From Chlamydia sp. 17-3921 (GTDB taxonomy: Bacteria > Chlamydiota > Chlamydiia > Chlamydiales > Chlamydiaceae): a stretch of DNA of 64,000 bases. The stretch is from contig NZ_CACSHH010000003.1 of assembly GCF_902705545.1 (NCBI RefSeq), positions 1-64,000 of the forward strand, read 5' to 3'. Positions within the stretch are counted from its first letter, which is position 1, and each line of letters opens with the position of its first letter. Position numbers and translations under genes: made by a program. The notes under the pieces are model-generated. The model saw only the letters and a list, made by a program, of their open reading frames with translations. It did no database searches and was not told where the DNA came from. This document shows, piece after piece, positions 40,234 through 48,676 of the stretch.

Positions 40234-41255
40234 AGTCGATAATCTTCGGCTATTTTTTGAGCAATGACAACAGCCGACAAACCTATTGTTGGAAGCTCTC
40301 GAAAAATACTATAACGCTTAAACCAAGTTCGCTGTTTTTTCGTATAACGCCAACTATTAGAGATAAATTTTTTTTTTGTCTCTTCATATAATTCTTCTGA
40401 TTCCCCATGATCTATAAAATCTATCCATTCACGATAGCCTATGGCTTTTGCGGCAGAGGGATTTTGTCTTATGCCTTGATTTAATAAATTCCGAACTTCT
40501 TCTATCAATCCATTTTGTAACATTTTCTCACAACGAATCGAAAGATTTTGCTTCAAAAGTTCCTTTTGAGGAGAAAGAAACCATGCCCTACAGGGATATT
40601 CTGGAGAAAAAGAACCTCCTGTATTCCACGAATGATCACTTACCCGCTTTCCTGTAAGATGAATTATCTCCAAACCACGAATTATCTTATTTTTGTCATG
40701 CTTTGTGATAGTTTGAGCATATTGAGGATCTAACGATGAAAGCTCTTCATAAAGAGAAGATATCCCAAATTGCTTGACACGAGATTCTAAAATACAGCGA
40801 AAATAAGCGTCTCCAGAAGGCCCTGTTGGTGGACCAGTTAGAAAAGCGTGGAAATAAAAACCTGTTCCCCCAACAAGAATTGGCACTTTATTTCTTGATA
40901 AAATGTTTTGACAAGCTTGCACCGCCTCATAATAGAAATCAACAACGCTGAATAACTCTTGTACATGACAAACATCTATTAAGTAGTGAGGAATAACACC
41001 TTGAGCTTCCCGAGAAACTTTTGCAGTACCAATATCCATGCCTCGGTAAACTTGTTTGGAATCTACAGAAATAATCTCTCCATCAATCATGGAGGCAAGC
41101 TGTAAAGAAACTTCTGTTTTCCCAGACCCTGTAGGTCCAGCAAGTAAAATCACAGTACGTTTAAAGAGTTTCACAAACTGCTCTTGAAGTTCAAGACATA
41201 CGTCGTATCCTATTGGTGGCGAAGCAGTAAGGGAGTGAGAACCTGGAGATAACAT
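40224..41255 (-). CDS. miaA: tRNA dimethylallyltransferase
   Basis: Adds a dimethylallyl group to A37 of tRNAs reading codons that begin with U. The P-loop is LLAGPTGSGKTEVSLQLA near residues 37-54, then ISVDSKQVYRGMDIGTAKVS, and FLTGPPTGPSGD in the middle, all standard for MiaA. The length of 343 aa includes about 25 extra N-terminal residues (MLSPGSHSLTASPPIGYDV) compared with E. coli. The isoprenoid donor comes from the MEP pathway in which ispE, also in this window, acts. Confidence 0.95.
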   Translation of the reverse strand: MLSPGSHSLTASPPIGYDVCLELQEQFVKLFKRTVILLAGPTGSGKTEVSLQLASMIDGEIISVDSKQVYRGMDIGTAKVSREAQGVIPHYLIDVCHVQELFSVVDFYYEAVQACQNILSRNKVPILVGGTGFYFHAFLTGPPTGPSGDAYFRCILESRVKQFGISSLYEELSSLDPQYAQTITKHDKNKIIRGLEIIHLTGKRVSDHSWNTGGSFSPEYPCRAWFLSPQKELLKQNLSIRCEKMLQNGLIEEVRNLLNQGIRQNPSAAKAIGYREWIDFIDHGESEELYEETKKKFISNSWRYTKKQRTWFKRYSIFRELPTIGLSAVVIAQKIAEDYRLYG

Positions 41256-41262
41256 ACCAAAA

Positions 41263-41595
41263 CTAAAACTTACTGAAGCATTCCTGTTCTGAATGGCATA
41301 AAGACAAAAGTTGATCTACTCCAGCAATACGAAGAACTTCTGCGACTTGATCTTGAACACAACATATACATAGCCGCCCATCTAAGCCTTGTAACAACTT
41401 AAATAATGACAATATAAGACGAATTCCTGCACTACTTATATAATTTATTTCTTGCATATTTAAAACAATTTTACATCTACTCTGAGAAATTTGTAGTTTT
41501 AAAAAATCCTCAATTTTCGGTACAGCAACAGCATCGAAAACTCCTCGAAGAACAACTACTACAATGTCTCCATATTCCTTTATTGACAAATCCAT
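41263..41595 (-). CDS. rsbV: anti-anti-sigma factor (STAS domain)
   Basis: A 110-aa STAS protein that, when dephosphorylated, binds the RsbW-type anti-sigma kinase. The phosphorylatable serine region is INYISSAGIRLILSLFK near residues 54-70. The start at MDLSIKEYGD has GGGAGG nine bases upstream; the open frame continues 24 codons further but without support. It is the second RsbV of chlamydiae by position (CT765). Partners are not in the window. miaA starts seven bases after its stop codon. Confidence 0.9.
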   Translation of the reverse strand: MDLSIKEYGDIVVVVLRGVFDAVAVPKIEDFLKLQISQSRCKIVLNMQEINYISSAGIRLILSLFKLLQGLDGRLCICCVQDQVAEVLRIAGVDQLLSLCHSEQECFSKF

Positions 41596-41676
41596 AAGGA
41601 GTACCTCCCTACCCAACAGTATCTCGCAAATATTAGGCATATTATTTACGATAAAGATAAAAAACAACGTACTCGC

Positions 41677-42468
41677 ATGGTTAACAGTTTTTTTAAAAAA
41701 ATTTTTTCTCCAGGGCCTAAGTTTTCTGTTTTTTCTTCTTTTATCATCATTGCTTTAAGTAGTTTGATTTGCGTTCCGACACTTTGCTGGTTGTTTTTTC
41801 CCGAAAATATTTTTACATCTAAAATATGTGATGTTCCTATAAAGAATTTATTTTTAAAGTCTGCAAGTTTGCACAAGCTACCAGGAATTGTCTTTTCAGA
41901 ACTTCTAGAGCTTTCTGCAAATGATCCAACATTTTTAAAACATTTTTCAGTTAAACATGCTGAAAAAACTTTACGTGAGATAGGCATTTTTTCCTCTATT
42001 GTCATAAACAAAGTTCCCGACAACAAAGGTATTGCCATCTTCTATTCTTTAAAAACTCCAGTAGCTTTTGTCGCAAATCAATCTAACATGCTTTTTGATC
42101 TGAAGGGATCTTGCTTTCCTTGTACCCCTTTTTTCCCACCTCTCAATCTTCCTTCAGTTTTTTTCTCAGAAAAAGACCTTGCTACTCTTGAATTACCAAA
42201 AATCAAAACAGCTCTTATTATGGAGCTAATTGAAGAGCTTTCTTTCTCAAATTTAAAAACTATAGATTTAACAGCTTACGATAATTTTCCTGGTGAAATT
42301 GTAGTTTCTCTATCTTCTGGGGATATTTTAAGACTTCCTGGAGAAGCTTTTTTATCTGCTTTACAACTATATAAAATTGTTCGAACCGATCCTTCTCTAA
42401 TCGATTTAAATAGTCACTACATTTATGATTTGAGATTTCCTAATACTTTATTTTTAAAGAAGCTATGA
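41677..42468 (+). CDS. FtsQ/DivIB-like cell division protein
   Basis: A 263-aa protein with a short cytosolic N-terminus, one membrane span (about residues 17-40) and a periplasmic part. The latter reads like a POTRA plus beta domain: LPGIVFSELLELSAN near 68-82, EKTLREIGIFSSIVINKVPD near 96-115, GIAIFYSLKTPVAFVA near 118-133, and LFDLKGSCFP near 139-148, matching the order of FtsQ (first strand, PVA strand, D-G-F/C turn). It overlaps cutA by four bases and lies near the mur cluster. It corresponds to CT764. Identity is inferred from pattern, not strong similarity. Confidence 0.65.
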   Translation: MVNSFFKKIFSPGPKFSVFSSFIIIALSSLICVPTLCWLFFPENIFTSKICDVPIKNLFLKSASLHKLPGIVFSELLELSANDPTFLKHFSVKHAEKTLREIGIFSSIVINKVPDNKGIAIFYSLKTPVAFVANQSNMLFDLKGSCFPCTPFFPPLNLPSVFFSEKDLATLELPKIKTALIMELIEELSFSNLKTIDLTAYDNFPGEIVVSLSSGDILRLPGEAFLSALQLYKIVRTDPSLIDLNSHYIYDLRFPNTLFLKKL

Positions 42469-42800
42469 CACCGATTATTATTGTTTCACAATTTCCCTCT
42501 GAAAAAGAAGGTCATGAACTAGCGACAGCTCTTATAACAGAGCATATAGCAGCCTGTGTACACATTTTACCAAAAGGATGTTCCATCTATCTATGGGAAG
42601 GAAAACTAACCTCTCATGAAGAATATCAAATACAAATCAAAACTATTCGTGCACATATCTCCAAAGTGTCTATGAAAATTAAAGAATTTTGTTCTTATAC
42701 GTGTCCGGAAATACTTCTAATTCCTTTGGAAGAAGAAAATTCAGGTTATACAAAATGGCTCATAGATCAATGTACTAATAAGCCTTTTAGGCATGAATAA
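42465..42800 (+). CDS. cutA: CutA1 divalent-cation tolerance family protein
   Basis: A 111-aa trimeric, signal-transduction-like fold protein. The family pattern is clear: ELATALITEHIAACVHILP near residues 18-36, SIYLWEGKLTSHEEYQIQIK near 40-59, and SYTCPEILLIPLEEENSGYT with KWL near 78-100. The in vivo role is unclear in all bacteria; copper tolerance is the historic name. Its ATG overlaps the stop of the FtsQ-like gene (ATGA), so translation is probably coupled. Confidence 0.88.
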   Translation: MTPIIIVSQFPSEKEGHELATALITEHIAACVHILPKGCSIYLWEGKLTSHEEYQIQIKTIRAHISKVSMKIKEFCSYTCPEILLIPLEEENSGYTKWLIDQCTNKPFRHE

Positions 42801-42803
42801 ACA

Positions 42804-42831
42804 TTGACTTTTTCACCTAATAGACTATACT
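42804..42831 (+). promoter_or_regulatory. predicted housekeeping promoter for the KH-protein gene
   Basis: TTGACT, a 16-base spacer and TATACT fit the vegetative promoter consensus. It begins four bases after the cutA stop codon, and transcription from near 42838 would give a leader of about 65 bases to the ATG at 42903. The KH gene can therefore be expressed apart from the FtsQ-like/cutA pair. Confidence 0.75.
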
Positions 42832-42902
42832 CCCTCTAGGAACTTGAGAAAATACAATCGTTGTGTATTTCCAATTCTACATCTCATTTTTATTTGGATT
42901 TT

Positions 42903-43346
42903 ATGGAAGAGTTTGTAGCATATATTGTTAAAAATTTAGTTGCCGATCCTGAAGCTGTTGAAATTACTTCTATTGAAGATAAAGATAACGATTCTATTAA
43001 ATTAGAAATTCGCGTGGCTCCTCAAGATATTGGGAAAATTATAGGAAGAAGAGGTAACACTATACATGCTTTAAGAACTATTCTCAGGCGTGTATGTTCA
43101 AGATTAAGAAAAAAAGTTCAAATTGATTTAATCCAACCAGAAAATGGGGAAAAAACCATGCATGAAAATAACTATGATGAATCCGAAGTAGATTTTCTTG
43201 ATCAACAAGAAGATCATAATTCTCAATGTGAACTAAGTAGCTCATGTAGTAGTAATGAAGAGATAAACTTAGAAGAAGCGTTGTCAGAGTTAGAAGAAGA
43301 ACAGTCAGAGGTTCAATGCAGTTGTACCTGCAGTCATAATCACTAA
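42903..43346 (+). CDS. KH-domain RNA-binding protein (KhpA-like) with acidic Cys/His tail
   Basis: From the ATG, 147 aa; a TTG 14 codons upstream is open but weak. Residues about 1-75 are a KhpA-type KH domain: MEEFVAYIVKNLVADPEAVE, then APQDIGKIIGRRGNTIHALR with the GxxG loop, and RRVCSRLRKKVQIDL. KhpA proteins usually end there (about 75-80 aa). This one adds about 70 acidic residues (INLEEALSELEEEQSEVQ) ending CSCTCSHNH, which looks able to hold a metal. It lies between cutA and convergent murC-ddl. Confidence 0.85.
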   Translation: MEEFVAYIVKNLVADPEAVEITSIEDKDNDSIKLEIRVAPQDIGKIIGRRGNTIHALRTILRRVCSRLRKKVQIDLIQPENGEKTMHENNYDESEVDFLDQQEDHNSQCELSSSCSSNEEINLEEALSELEEEQSEVQCSCTCSHNH

Positions 43347-43374
43347 GATTTTTTCACAACTTTATTGTAATCAT

Positions 43375-43409
43375 AATAGCTAAAAGTAACATTATTACTT
43401 TTAGCTATT
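43375..43409. terminator. 15-bp hairpin between the KH-protein gene and murC-ddl
   Basis: A perfect inverted repeat AATAGCTAAAAGTAA / TTACTTTTAGCTATT with loop CATTA. The right arm covers the last nine bases of murC-ddl, including its stop codon. It is followed on the plus strand by TGTTATTAATT, a poor T-tract. The likely role is a 3'-end barrier for the convergent transcripts. Confidence 0.7.
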
Positions 43410-45827
43410 TGTTATTAATTCTGGGGAAGTTTCTATTACTCGAGATACTCTCTCTTGTCTTTCGAATCTATGTAATCCCTCAATAATTAGATAATCCAAA
43501 ACATCTTCAATAGACCAATTGGATTGTACAAATGCCTTTAAAAAAGAACTCGAGGCAGTCATTCCTGGAATGGGATTTATTTCGGAAAGCCAAAAATTTC
43601 CTTCTTCATCTAAAAAGAAATCAATACGAGCACTTCCTTTTCCTTGTATAGCTTTAAAAACACGTTCAGCAAGCTCTTTAACTCGAGTTTCTGATTCAGA
43701 GGACAACTTCAAATCAAAAGAGATTTTTGCACTAGTCATTCCATTTAAGCCATATTTTTCATGATAACCGATAAACCCTTGAGTTCCTGATCTTTCATTT
43801 GGCTTAGCAATATAATAACTATAAGATTGGCCTATACAAGAGACTTCGATCTCTCGAGATCCTAATCGACTTTCTTCAACAAAGACATCTGTATCATAAA
43901 GGAAAGCTTCTGATATTTTTTTTCGAAGTTCTTCCTCATTATGTACAAGAAAAATTCCAAGGCTAGAACCAAGATGAGAAGACTTTACAATCATGGGAAA
44001 TGTAAAAGCTTTTAGAATACTAAGCACACAACCATCAGCATTTCTCTTCCAAGAAAATAAAGATATTTCCTGGTAAGGAACAACAGGTATTCCTATAGCA
44101 GAAGCCAATCGCTTTGTCATAATTTTATCCATAGAAATAGCTGCAGGAAGCAAATCAGAACCTACATAAGGTTTTCCTATAGTCTTGAAAAATCCCTGAA
44201 TAGAACCATCCTCTCCAAAAGGTCCATGCAAAATTGGAAAAAAACAATCAATTTTTGCTATAGCTTGGGCAATCTCTGAAGAGAATACGTGACTTCCCAA
44301 ACCTTCTAAAAAACTTTTTTCTAAATCATCAACGATATTCCATAAACCATCACGATCTATTACAAAAAAAGTACATTCGTAATATTCTGAAGGTAGTCTT
44401 TGAGTAACATAACTTGCAGAAAGTAAAGAAATCTGATATTCGCAAGATTTCCCCCCACAAATAACGCCTAAAGCTAATTTTTTTGGTTCAAAAAATTTTA
44501 AAGAGTGCCCCAAAGTATAGATATTTCCAGCTCCCAATGAGATACAAACATCATGAACTCTTATTTTCTGTTTCAAACAATTTACTAACTGATCAAAAGG
44601 AATATAAGAACATTTTACAAGAGACTCCAAAGAAATTTTATAACTCAATAAAGACATTGAAATATCTAAAGGGGCTTCTCCTGCACTATAAACATCTGTT
44701 AAAATAACTTCATCAGCATCCTTAAAAGCCTCAGGAAAAAGGTTTAGGCATGCTTGTAACCGAGAAAACCTATGAGGTTGACAAATAGCAATTACTCGAC
44801 GTAATCCAACAGCATCTCGAACAGCTCTCAAGGTACTAGTAATCTCCACAGGATGATGAGCGTAATCTTCAAGAAATAAAAATCTATCAGAGAAATTCTT
44901 TCTTTCTAAACGTCGCTGTACTCCAGAGAATTTTTCTAAAGCTTTACGGATGATTGCGATATCTATGCCAAAAGTCAAAGCAACACCGCAAGCAGCCGCA
45001 GCATTAGCTACGTTGTGTTGTCCAGGAAGATTTAAAACTATGTCCTTGTATTCTATGTCATGAAAAACTAAAGAAAATACGGACTGCCATTCTTTTTGAG
45101 AAGAGCAAAGAACTCGTAGTTGACATTCTGAAGAAAATCCATAAGAAATTCCGGATATCTTTCCAAAAAGCGTGGGGCTATCCCCACAATAGAACACTTT
45201 TTGAAAATCGAGAACTTTCTCTGAAAAATCTTGTATAGTTCGCAATAGTTTCTCAGAGTCTTCATCATAATTAACGAGATGTTCATTATCTAAGTTAGTT
45301 AAAACAATAATGTCAGGACAATAATGTTTTAAAGATCCATCACTTTCATCAGCCTCTGCAATAAATATAGAAGAAGATCCAGAATAACCATTTAAAGAGT
45401 CAGAATTTAAGCCTCCAATAGCATATGAAGGGTCTAAATTAGCTTCTTGAAAAATTGCTGTTATCAATGATGATGTTGTTGTTTTCCCATGACTTCCTGA
45501 AATAAGAATTTTTACATATCCTTCCATGAGCATAGCTAAGCACTGAGAACGATGAAGAAGAGGAAGACCTTTCTCTTTTGCTCGGCATAACTCTATATTA
45601 TCTTGAGAGATTCCAGAACTATAAATTACCGTACTATTCTCTGGAACATAGCTTTCATGATGACCTAAAAAACATTTTGCTCCTTTAGATTTAAGTTTTT
45701 CTATAGTGATATTTTGAGATAAATCACTACCAGAAACTGAAAATCCTCGGTCTAACAATATATGTGCTAGAGCACTCATACCTATACCGCCTATTCCAAT
45801 AAAATGATAATGAGGCGTTGTATTCAT
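43401..45827 (-). CDS. murC/ddl: UDP-N-acetylmuramate-L-alanine ligase fused to D-alanine-D-alanine ligase
   Basis: Two peptidoglycan precursor enzymes in one 808-aa chain. The MurC part, residues about 1-450, has FIGIGGIGMSALAHILLDRG, the ATP loop ILISGSHGKTTTSSLIT near 108 and EDYAHHPVEITSTLRAV. The Ddl part begins near 455 (LALGVICGGKSCEYQISLLS) and contains PILHGPFGEDGSIQGFFK, FVEESRLGSREIEVSC and WLSEINPIPGMTASSSF. MurC adds L-Ala to UDP-MurNAc; Ddl makes the D-Ala-D-Ala that MurF attaches. The fusion is known in chlamydiae. It ends the leftward mur run. Confidence 0.96.
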   Translation of the reverse strand: MNTTPHYHFIGIGGIGMSALAHILLDRGFSVSGSDLSQNITIEKLKSKGAKCFLGHHESYVPENSTVIYSSGISQDNIELCRAKEKGLPLLHRSQCLAMLMEGYVKILISGSHGKTTTSSLITAIFQEANLDPSYAIGGLNSDSLNGYSGSSSIFIAEADESDGSLKHYCPDIIVLTNLDNEHLVNYDEDSEKLLRTIQDFSEKVLDFQKVFYCGDSPTLFGKISGISYGFSSECQLRVLCSSQKEWQSVFSLVFHDIEYKDIVLNLPGQHNVANAAAACGVALTFGIDIAIIRKALEKFSGVQRRLERKNFSDRFLFLEDYAHHPVEITSTLRAVRDAVGLRRVIAICQPHRFSRLQACLNLFPEAFKDADEVILTDVYSAGEAPLDISMSLLSYKISLESLVKCSYIPFDQLVNCLKQKIRVHDVCISLGAGNIYTLGHSLKFFEPKKLALGVICGGKSCEYQISLLSASYVTQRLPSEYYECTFFVIDRDGLWNIVDDLEKSFLEGLGSHVFSSEIAQAIAKIDCFFPILHGPFGEDGSIQGFFKTIGKPYVGSDLLPAAISMDKIMTKRLASAIGIPVVPYQEISLFSWKRNADGCVLSILKAFTFPMIVKSSHLGSSLGIFLVHNEEELRKKISEAFLYDTDVFVEESRLGSREIEVSCIGQSYSYYIAKPNERSGTQGFIGYHEKYGLNGMTSAKISFDLKLSSESETRVKELAERVFKAIQGKGSARIDFFLDEEGNFWLSEINPIPGMTASSSFLKAFVQSNWSIEDVLDYLIIEGLHRFERQERVSRVIETSPELITNS

Positions 45828-45834
45828 ATATTAC

Positions 45835-46905
45835 CTACAGATGCTCACAAATAAATTGATAAAAAGATTTTTGAGATTGGTATTTTTTATAATCTTGAAG
45901 AGATTGTCTTCTAGCTTCATTAGTTTGGGGATCTAGGGCTAATTTTATTTTTTTTATTAATATTTTCTCATTAAGATCTGATTCTAAGATCATATCTCCA
46001 CCATGAACCGTATGAACAAAAAATTCTGCATTTACTTTTTGATGGCCATAAGCCCCTGGATAGGGAATTAAAATAGCAGGAATTTTTGCCCATAAAAGCT
46101 CATCTAATATAGTTGCTCCAGCACGACTGATCACAAGATCTGAAGAACAAAGTTCATCCAACATATGCGTCTCAAAATGCTTAACACAACAAGCTATATT
46201 GTTTTGCCGATACACAAATTCTACGCTCGAAACGTCTCCCTTAGGGCCAACAACATGATGAACTAACATATTAGGAAATTCAAAACTAAGCTGAGAAAGA
46301 GCTTTGGGGACTACCTGGTTCAAGACTTTAGCTCCCTGAGATCCTCCAACAATACAAATTTTTGGAGAGATCTTCTCATCTTTTTTAAAAGATGCTAGTT
46401 TTTCTCTTCTTTTAGGCAAAAAGACTTCTTGAGATGGGCATTTAAAACCTTGCTTAGCGGGAGAAAAATTTACGCCAATACCCTTAGCAAAACGAGAAAA
46501 CAACTTGTTTACCTTTCCTGGAGAGAGATTTTGCTCATGGAGAAATAAAGGAATTTTTTTTCTTAACGCAGCTAAAACAATAGGGAGAGAGTGATAACTT
46601 CCAAAACCAATAACTAAATCTGGGTGAAAAGAATGTAATTCCTTACACGCTTTCATATATCCTGAGAGTAAAGCTTTGCCTTGAAGCATCATTGTTATAG
46701 GGTTTGCAACAATAGGAAGTCCTGAAGGAATTTCCTTATAACTTACGGATTGCTGATACAAAGCTGGATGACCATCCAGCCCTTTCCCTAGGAGTAGAGT
46801 ATCAACACCTTCGTGAAGAAAAGAATCTCTTGCGGATAAAGCTGGAAAAATATGACCTCCAGAACCTCCTACGGCCAAAACGATTTTACGTATTTTCTTC
46901 ATCAT
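45835..46905 (-). CDS. murG: lipid II synthase (undecaprenyl-PP-MurNAc-pentapeptide GlcNAc transferase)
   Basis: Adds GlcNAc to lipid I at the cytosolic face of the inner membrane. The GT-B family loops are [20 protein letters not shown] near residues 11-30, [20 protein letters not shown] near 123-142, [19 protein letters not shown] near 185-203, and [20 protein letters not shown] near 260-279. The length of 356 aa is normal. Its start overlaps the ftsW stop by 20 bases and it ends seven bases before murC-ddl. Confidence 0.95.
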   Translation of the reverse strand: MMKKIRKIVLAVGGSGGHIFPALSARDSFLHEGVDTLLLGKGLDGHPALYQQSVSYKEIPSGLPIVANPITMMLQGKALLSGYMKACKELHSFHPDLVIGFGSYHSLPIVLAALRKKIPLFLHEQNLSPGKVNKLFSRFAKGIGVNFSPAKQGFKCPSQEVFLPKRREKLASFKKDEKISPKICIVGGSQGAKVLNQVVPKALSQLSFEFPNMLVHHVVGPKGDVSSVEFVYRQNNIACCVKHFETHMLDELCSSDLVISRAGATILDELLWAKIPAILIPYPGAYGHQKVNAEFFVHTVHGGDMILESDLNEKILIKKIKLALDPQTNEARRQSLQDYKKYQSQKSFYQFICEHL

Positions 46906-47968
46906 GAACCCTTAATAACAAAGTAATACCACACATATTTGCAATTAGGGATGATCCTCCTTGGCTAAAAAAAGGAAGATTTACTCCTTTACTAGGTAAG
47001 AGTCCAGAGACAACTCCAAGATTAATAAAAGCCTGAATACCAATGATAACAGTAATCACAATAGCCAAGGCTGCTCCTTTTATAGAGGTGGTATGGATAG
47101 CAATGGCATACCCCCCGAAAATAACACACATGTAAAGAAGTATAAGAAGTAGTATACCTACGAAACCAAACTCTTCTGCATAAATTGCTGCTATGTAATC
47201 ATTTTGAGCCTCTGGCAAATAAGTAAGTTTTTGTAATCCAGCTCCAGGTCCTTTACCGAAAAGCTTTCCAGAACCTGCAGCTATTTTTGCTTGATAAGGT
47301 TGGTGGCCACGACCTTTTATATCTAATTCAGGATGAATATATACGCTCAGTCGATGTCGAACATAAGGCATTCTATAAGCAAGAGTTCCACCAATACAAA
47401 TAATCCCTATTAAAGGCACAAGCCAATACCACCAGCGAACAAAAGTCATTATAAATACTGGGATCAAAGAAAAGGCGATAACAGCGGCGGAACCATTATC
47501 AGGCTCTATGGCGACAAGTAATATTGGAATAAATAAACATACCATAAGTTTAAGAAAAAGTGGAAAATTCCTACGATATTGTTGATAGGAGCTAAGATAT
47601 TCTATAGCGACAAGAGGAATGAGGTACTTAACGAATTCCGAGGGCTGTAGAGCTAACTGCCCTATACCGATCCAGCGTCTAGCACCATTTCTACAAATTC
47701 CAACACCAGGAATCAATATACAAGCAAGGACAATACTTGCAATAACTAGCAAAACAGGGCTCATTTTGAGAAAATCTTTCCATCCAATTATATGGATAAC
47801 GAAAGATACTCCCAAGCCAAGAACAAGATAAGTAACTTGACGAATTAAGGCTTTATGCGTGCTACAAGCCAAGGAACGATCTAGGACCTCTGCAGAAGAA
47901 GTATCAAAAACCATGATTAACCCTAGAGAAAAGATACCTAACAGGCAAGAAATGACAAACCATTTCAT
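46886..47968 (-). CDS. ftsW: SEDS family peptidoglycan glycosyltransferase FtsW
   Basis: Polytopic inner-membrane protein that polymerises lipid II at the division site. There are about ten hydrophobic spans, and SEDS marks are visible: [52 protein letters not shown], and [20 protein letters not shown]. The ATG used ([11 protein letters not shown], 360 aa) avoids overlap; starts at 48034 (ATG) or 48037 (TTG) would add 22-23 residues and overlap the LysM gene. RodA is an alternative, but the place in the mur run favours FtsW. Confidence 0.9.
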   Translation of the reverse strand: MKWFVISCLLGIFSLGLIMVFDTSSAEVLDRSLACSTHKALIRQVTYLVLGLGVSFVIHIIGWKDFLKMSPVLLVIASIVLACILIPGVGICRNGARRWIGIGQLALQPSEFVKYLIPLVAIEYLSSYQQYRRNFPLFLKLMVCLFIPILLVAIEPDNGSAAVIAFSLIPVFIMTFVRWWYWLVPLIGIICIGGTLAYRMPYVRHRLSVYIHPELDIKGRGHQPYQAKIAAGSGKLFGKGPGAGLQKLTYLPEAQNDYIAAIYAEEFGFVGILLLILLYMCVIFGGYAIAIHTTSIKGAALAIVITVIIGIQAFINLGVVSGLLPSKGVNLPFFSQGGSSLIANMCGITLLLRVHDEENT

Positions 47969-47981
47969 AGAAAAGATACGT

Positions 47982-48668
47982 CTAGCGTATACGTAATTGA
48001 TCCCCGGGTCTGAGACGTCTAGCTTTTTGCTCATCAAGATTATTAAGCCTGAGCAACTCTTCCAAACGAATATGATTGCGCAAAGCTATAGTCCAAGGAC
48101 TATCACCTTCTTGCACAATATAATAATTTTCAGAACTAGTTATTTGTGAAGACTCTTTCGTATTATCAGTTCGATTTATTATAGGAACTTTGATCACTTG
48201 ACCTATTTTCAATTGTGTAGAAGTAAGGTCATTGATTTGCATTAGAGCTGCAACTGTAGTTTGATTAGCACGAGCTATACGTTCTAAAAAATCACCTTTT
48301 TTCACTACAATTGTTGTATAATTTTCTTTAGGGTTTTCTTGAATAGGCTTAGATTGCAAGGATGTAGTTTCTGAAGTTTCTATTACAGGACTAGGTTGAG
48401 GAACAGCTACAATAGGTTTTTCCTCAACAAACTGTGCGGCTAAAGTTTCTTTTGCAACAGGATGAACAACAGATACTGCAGGAATTTGAACTATCTGTTT
48501 CTCAACAACTTCTTCTGGAGAATGAATTTGCACTATTTTATTAGTAGAAAACTCTTGATAATTTTCTGCATAATTTTTAACTGAGCTATGTTTTGATGTT
48601 ATAAACAAAACTATGAGCAACATAGCATTCATCAAAACAGCAGTGATTACCATATCTCTACGATTCAT
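47982..48668 (-). CDS. LysM-repeat envelope protein (NlpD-like)
   Basis: A 228-aa protein with a short N-terminal membrane anchor (VITAVLMNAMLLIVLFITS, residues about 7-25), a Pro/Val/Glu-rich linker, and two LysM domains: VVKKGDFLERIARANQTTVA with LKIGQVIKVPI (about 122-165) and YIVQEGDSPWTIALRNHIRL with LRPGDQLRIR (about 183-228). LysM binds peptidoglycan glycan strands. No M23 peptidase domain is present, so the old nlpD/muramidase label overstates it. It sits between murD and ftsW. Confidence 0.88.
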   Translation of the reverse strand: MNRRDMVITAVLMNAMLLIVLFITSKHSSVKNYAENYQEFSTNKIVQIHSPEEVVEKQIVQIPAVSVVHPVAKETLAAQFVEEKPIVAVPQPSPVIETSETTSLQSKPIQENPKENYTTIVVKKGDFLERIARANQTTVAALMQINDLTSTQLKIGQVIKVPIINRTDNTKESSQITSSENYYIVQEGDSPWTIALRNHIRLEELLRLNNLDEQKARRLRPGDQLRIR

Positions 48669-48676
48669 AAGGAATT

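Noticed and set aside
41646-42038. 130-codon minus-strand reading frame opposite the FtsQ-like gene
   Set aside because: It lies wholly antisense to a better gene with a membrane span and coupling to cutA; no ribosome-binding sequence and no domain.
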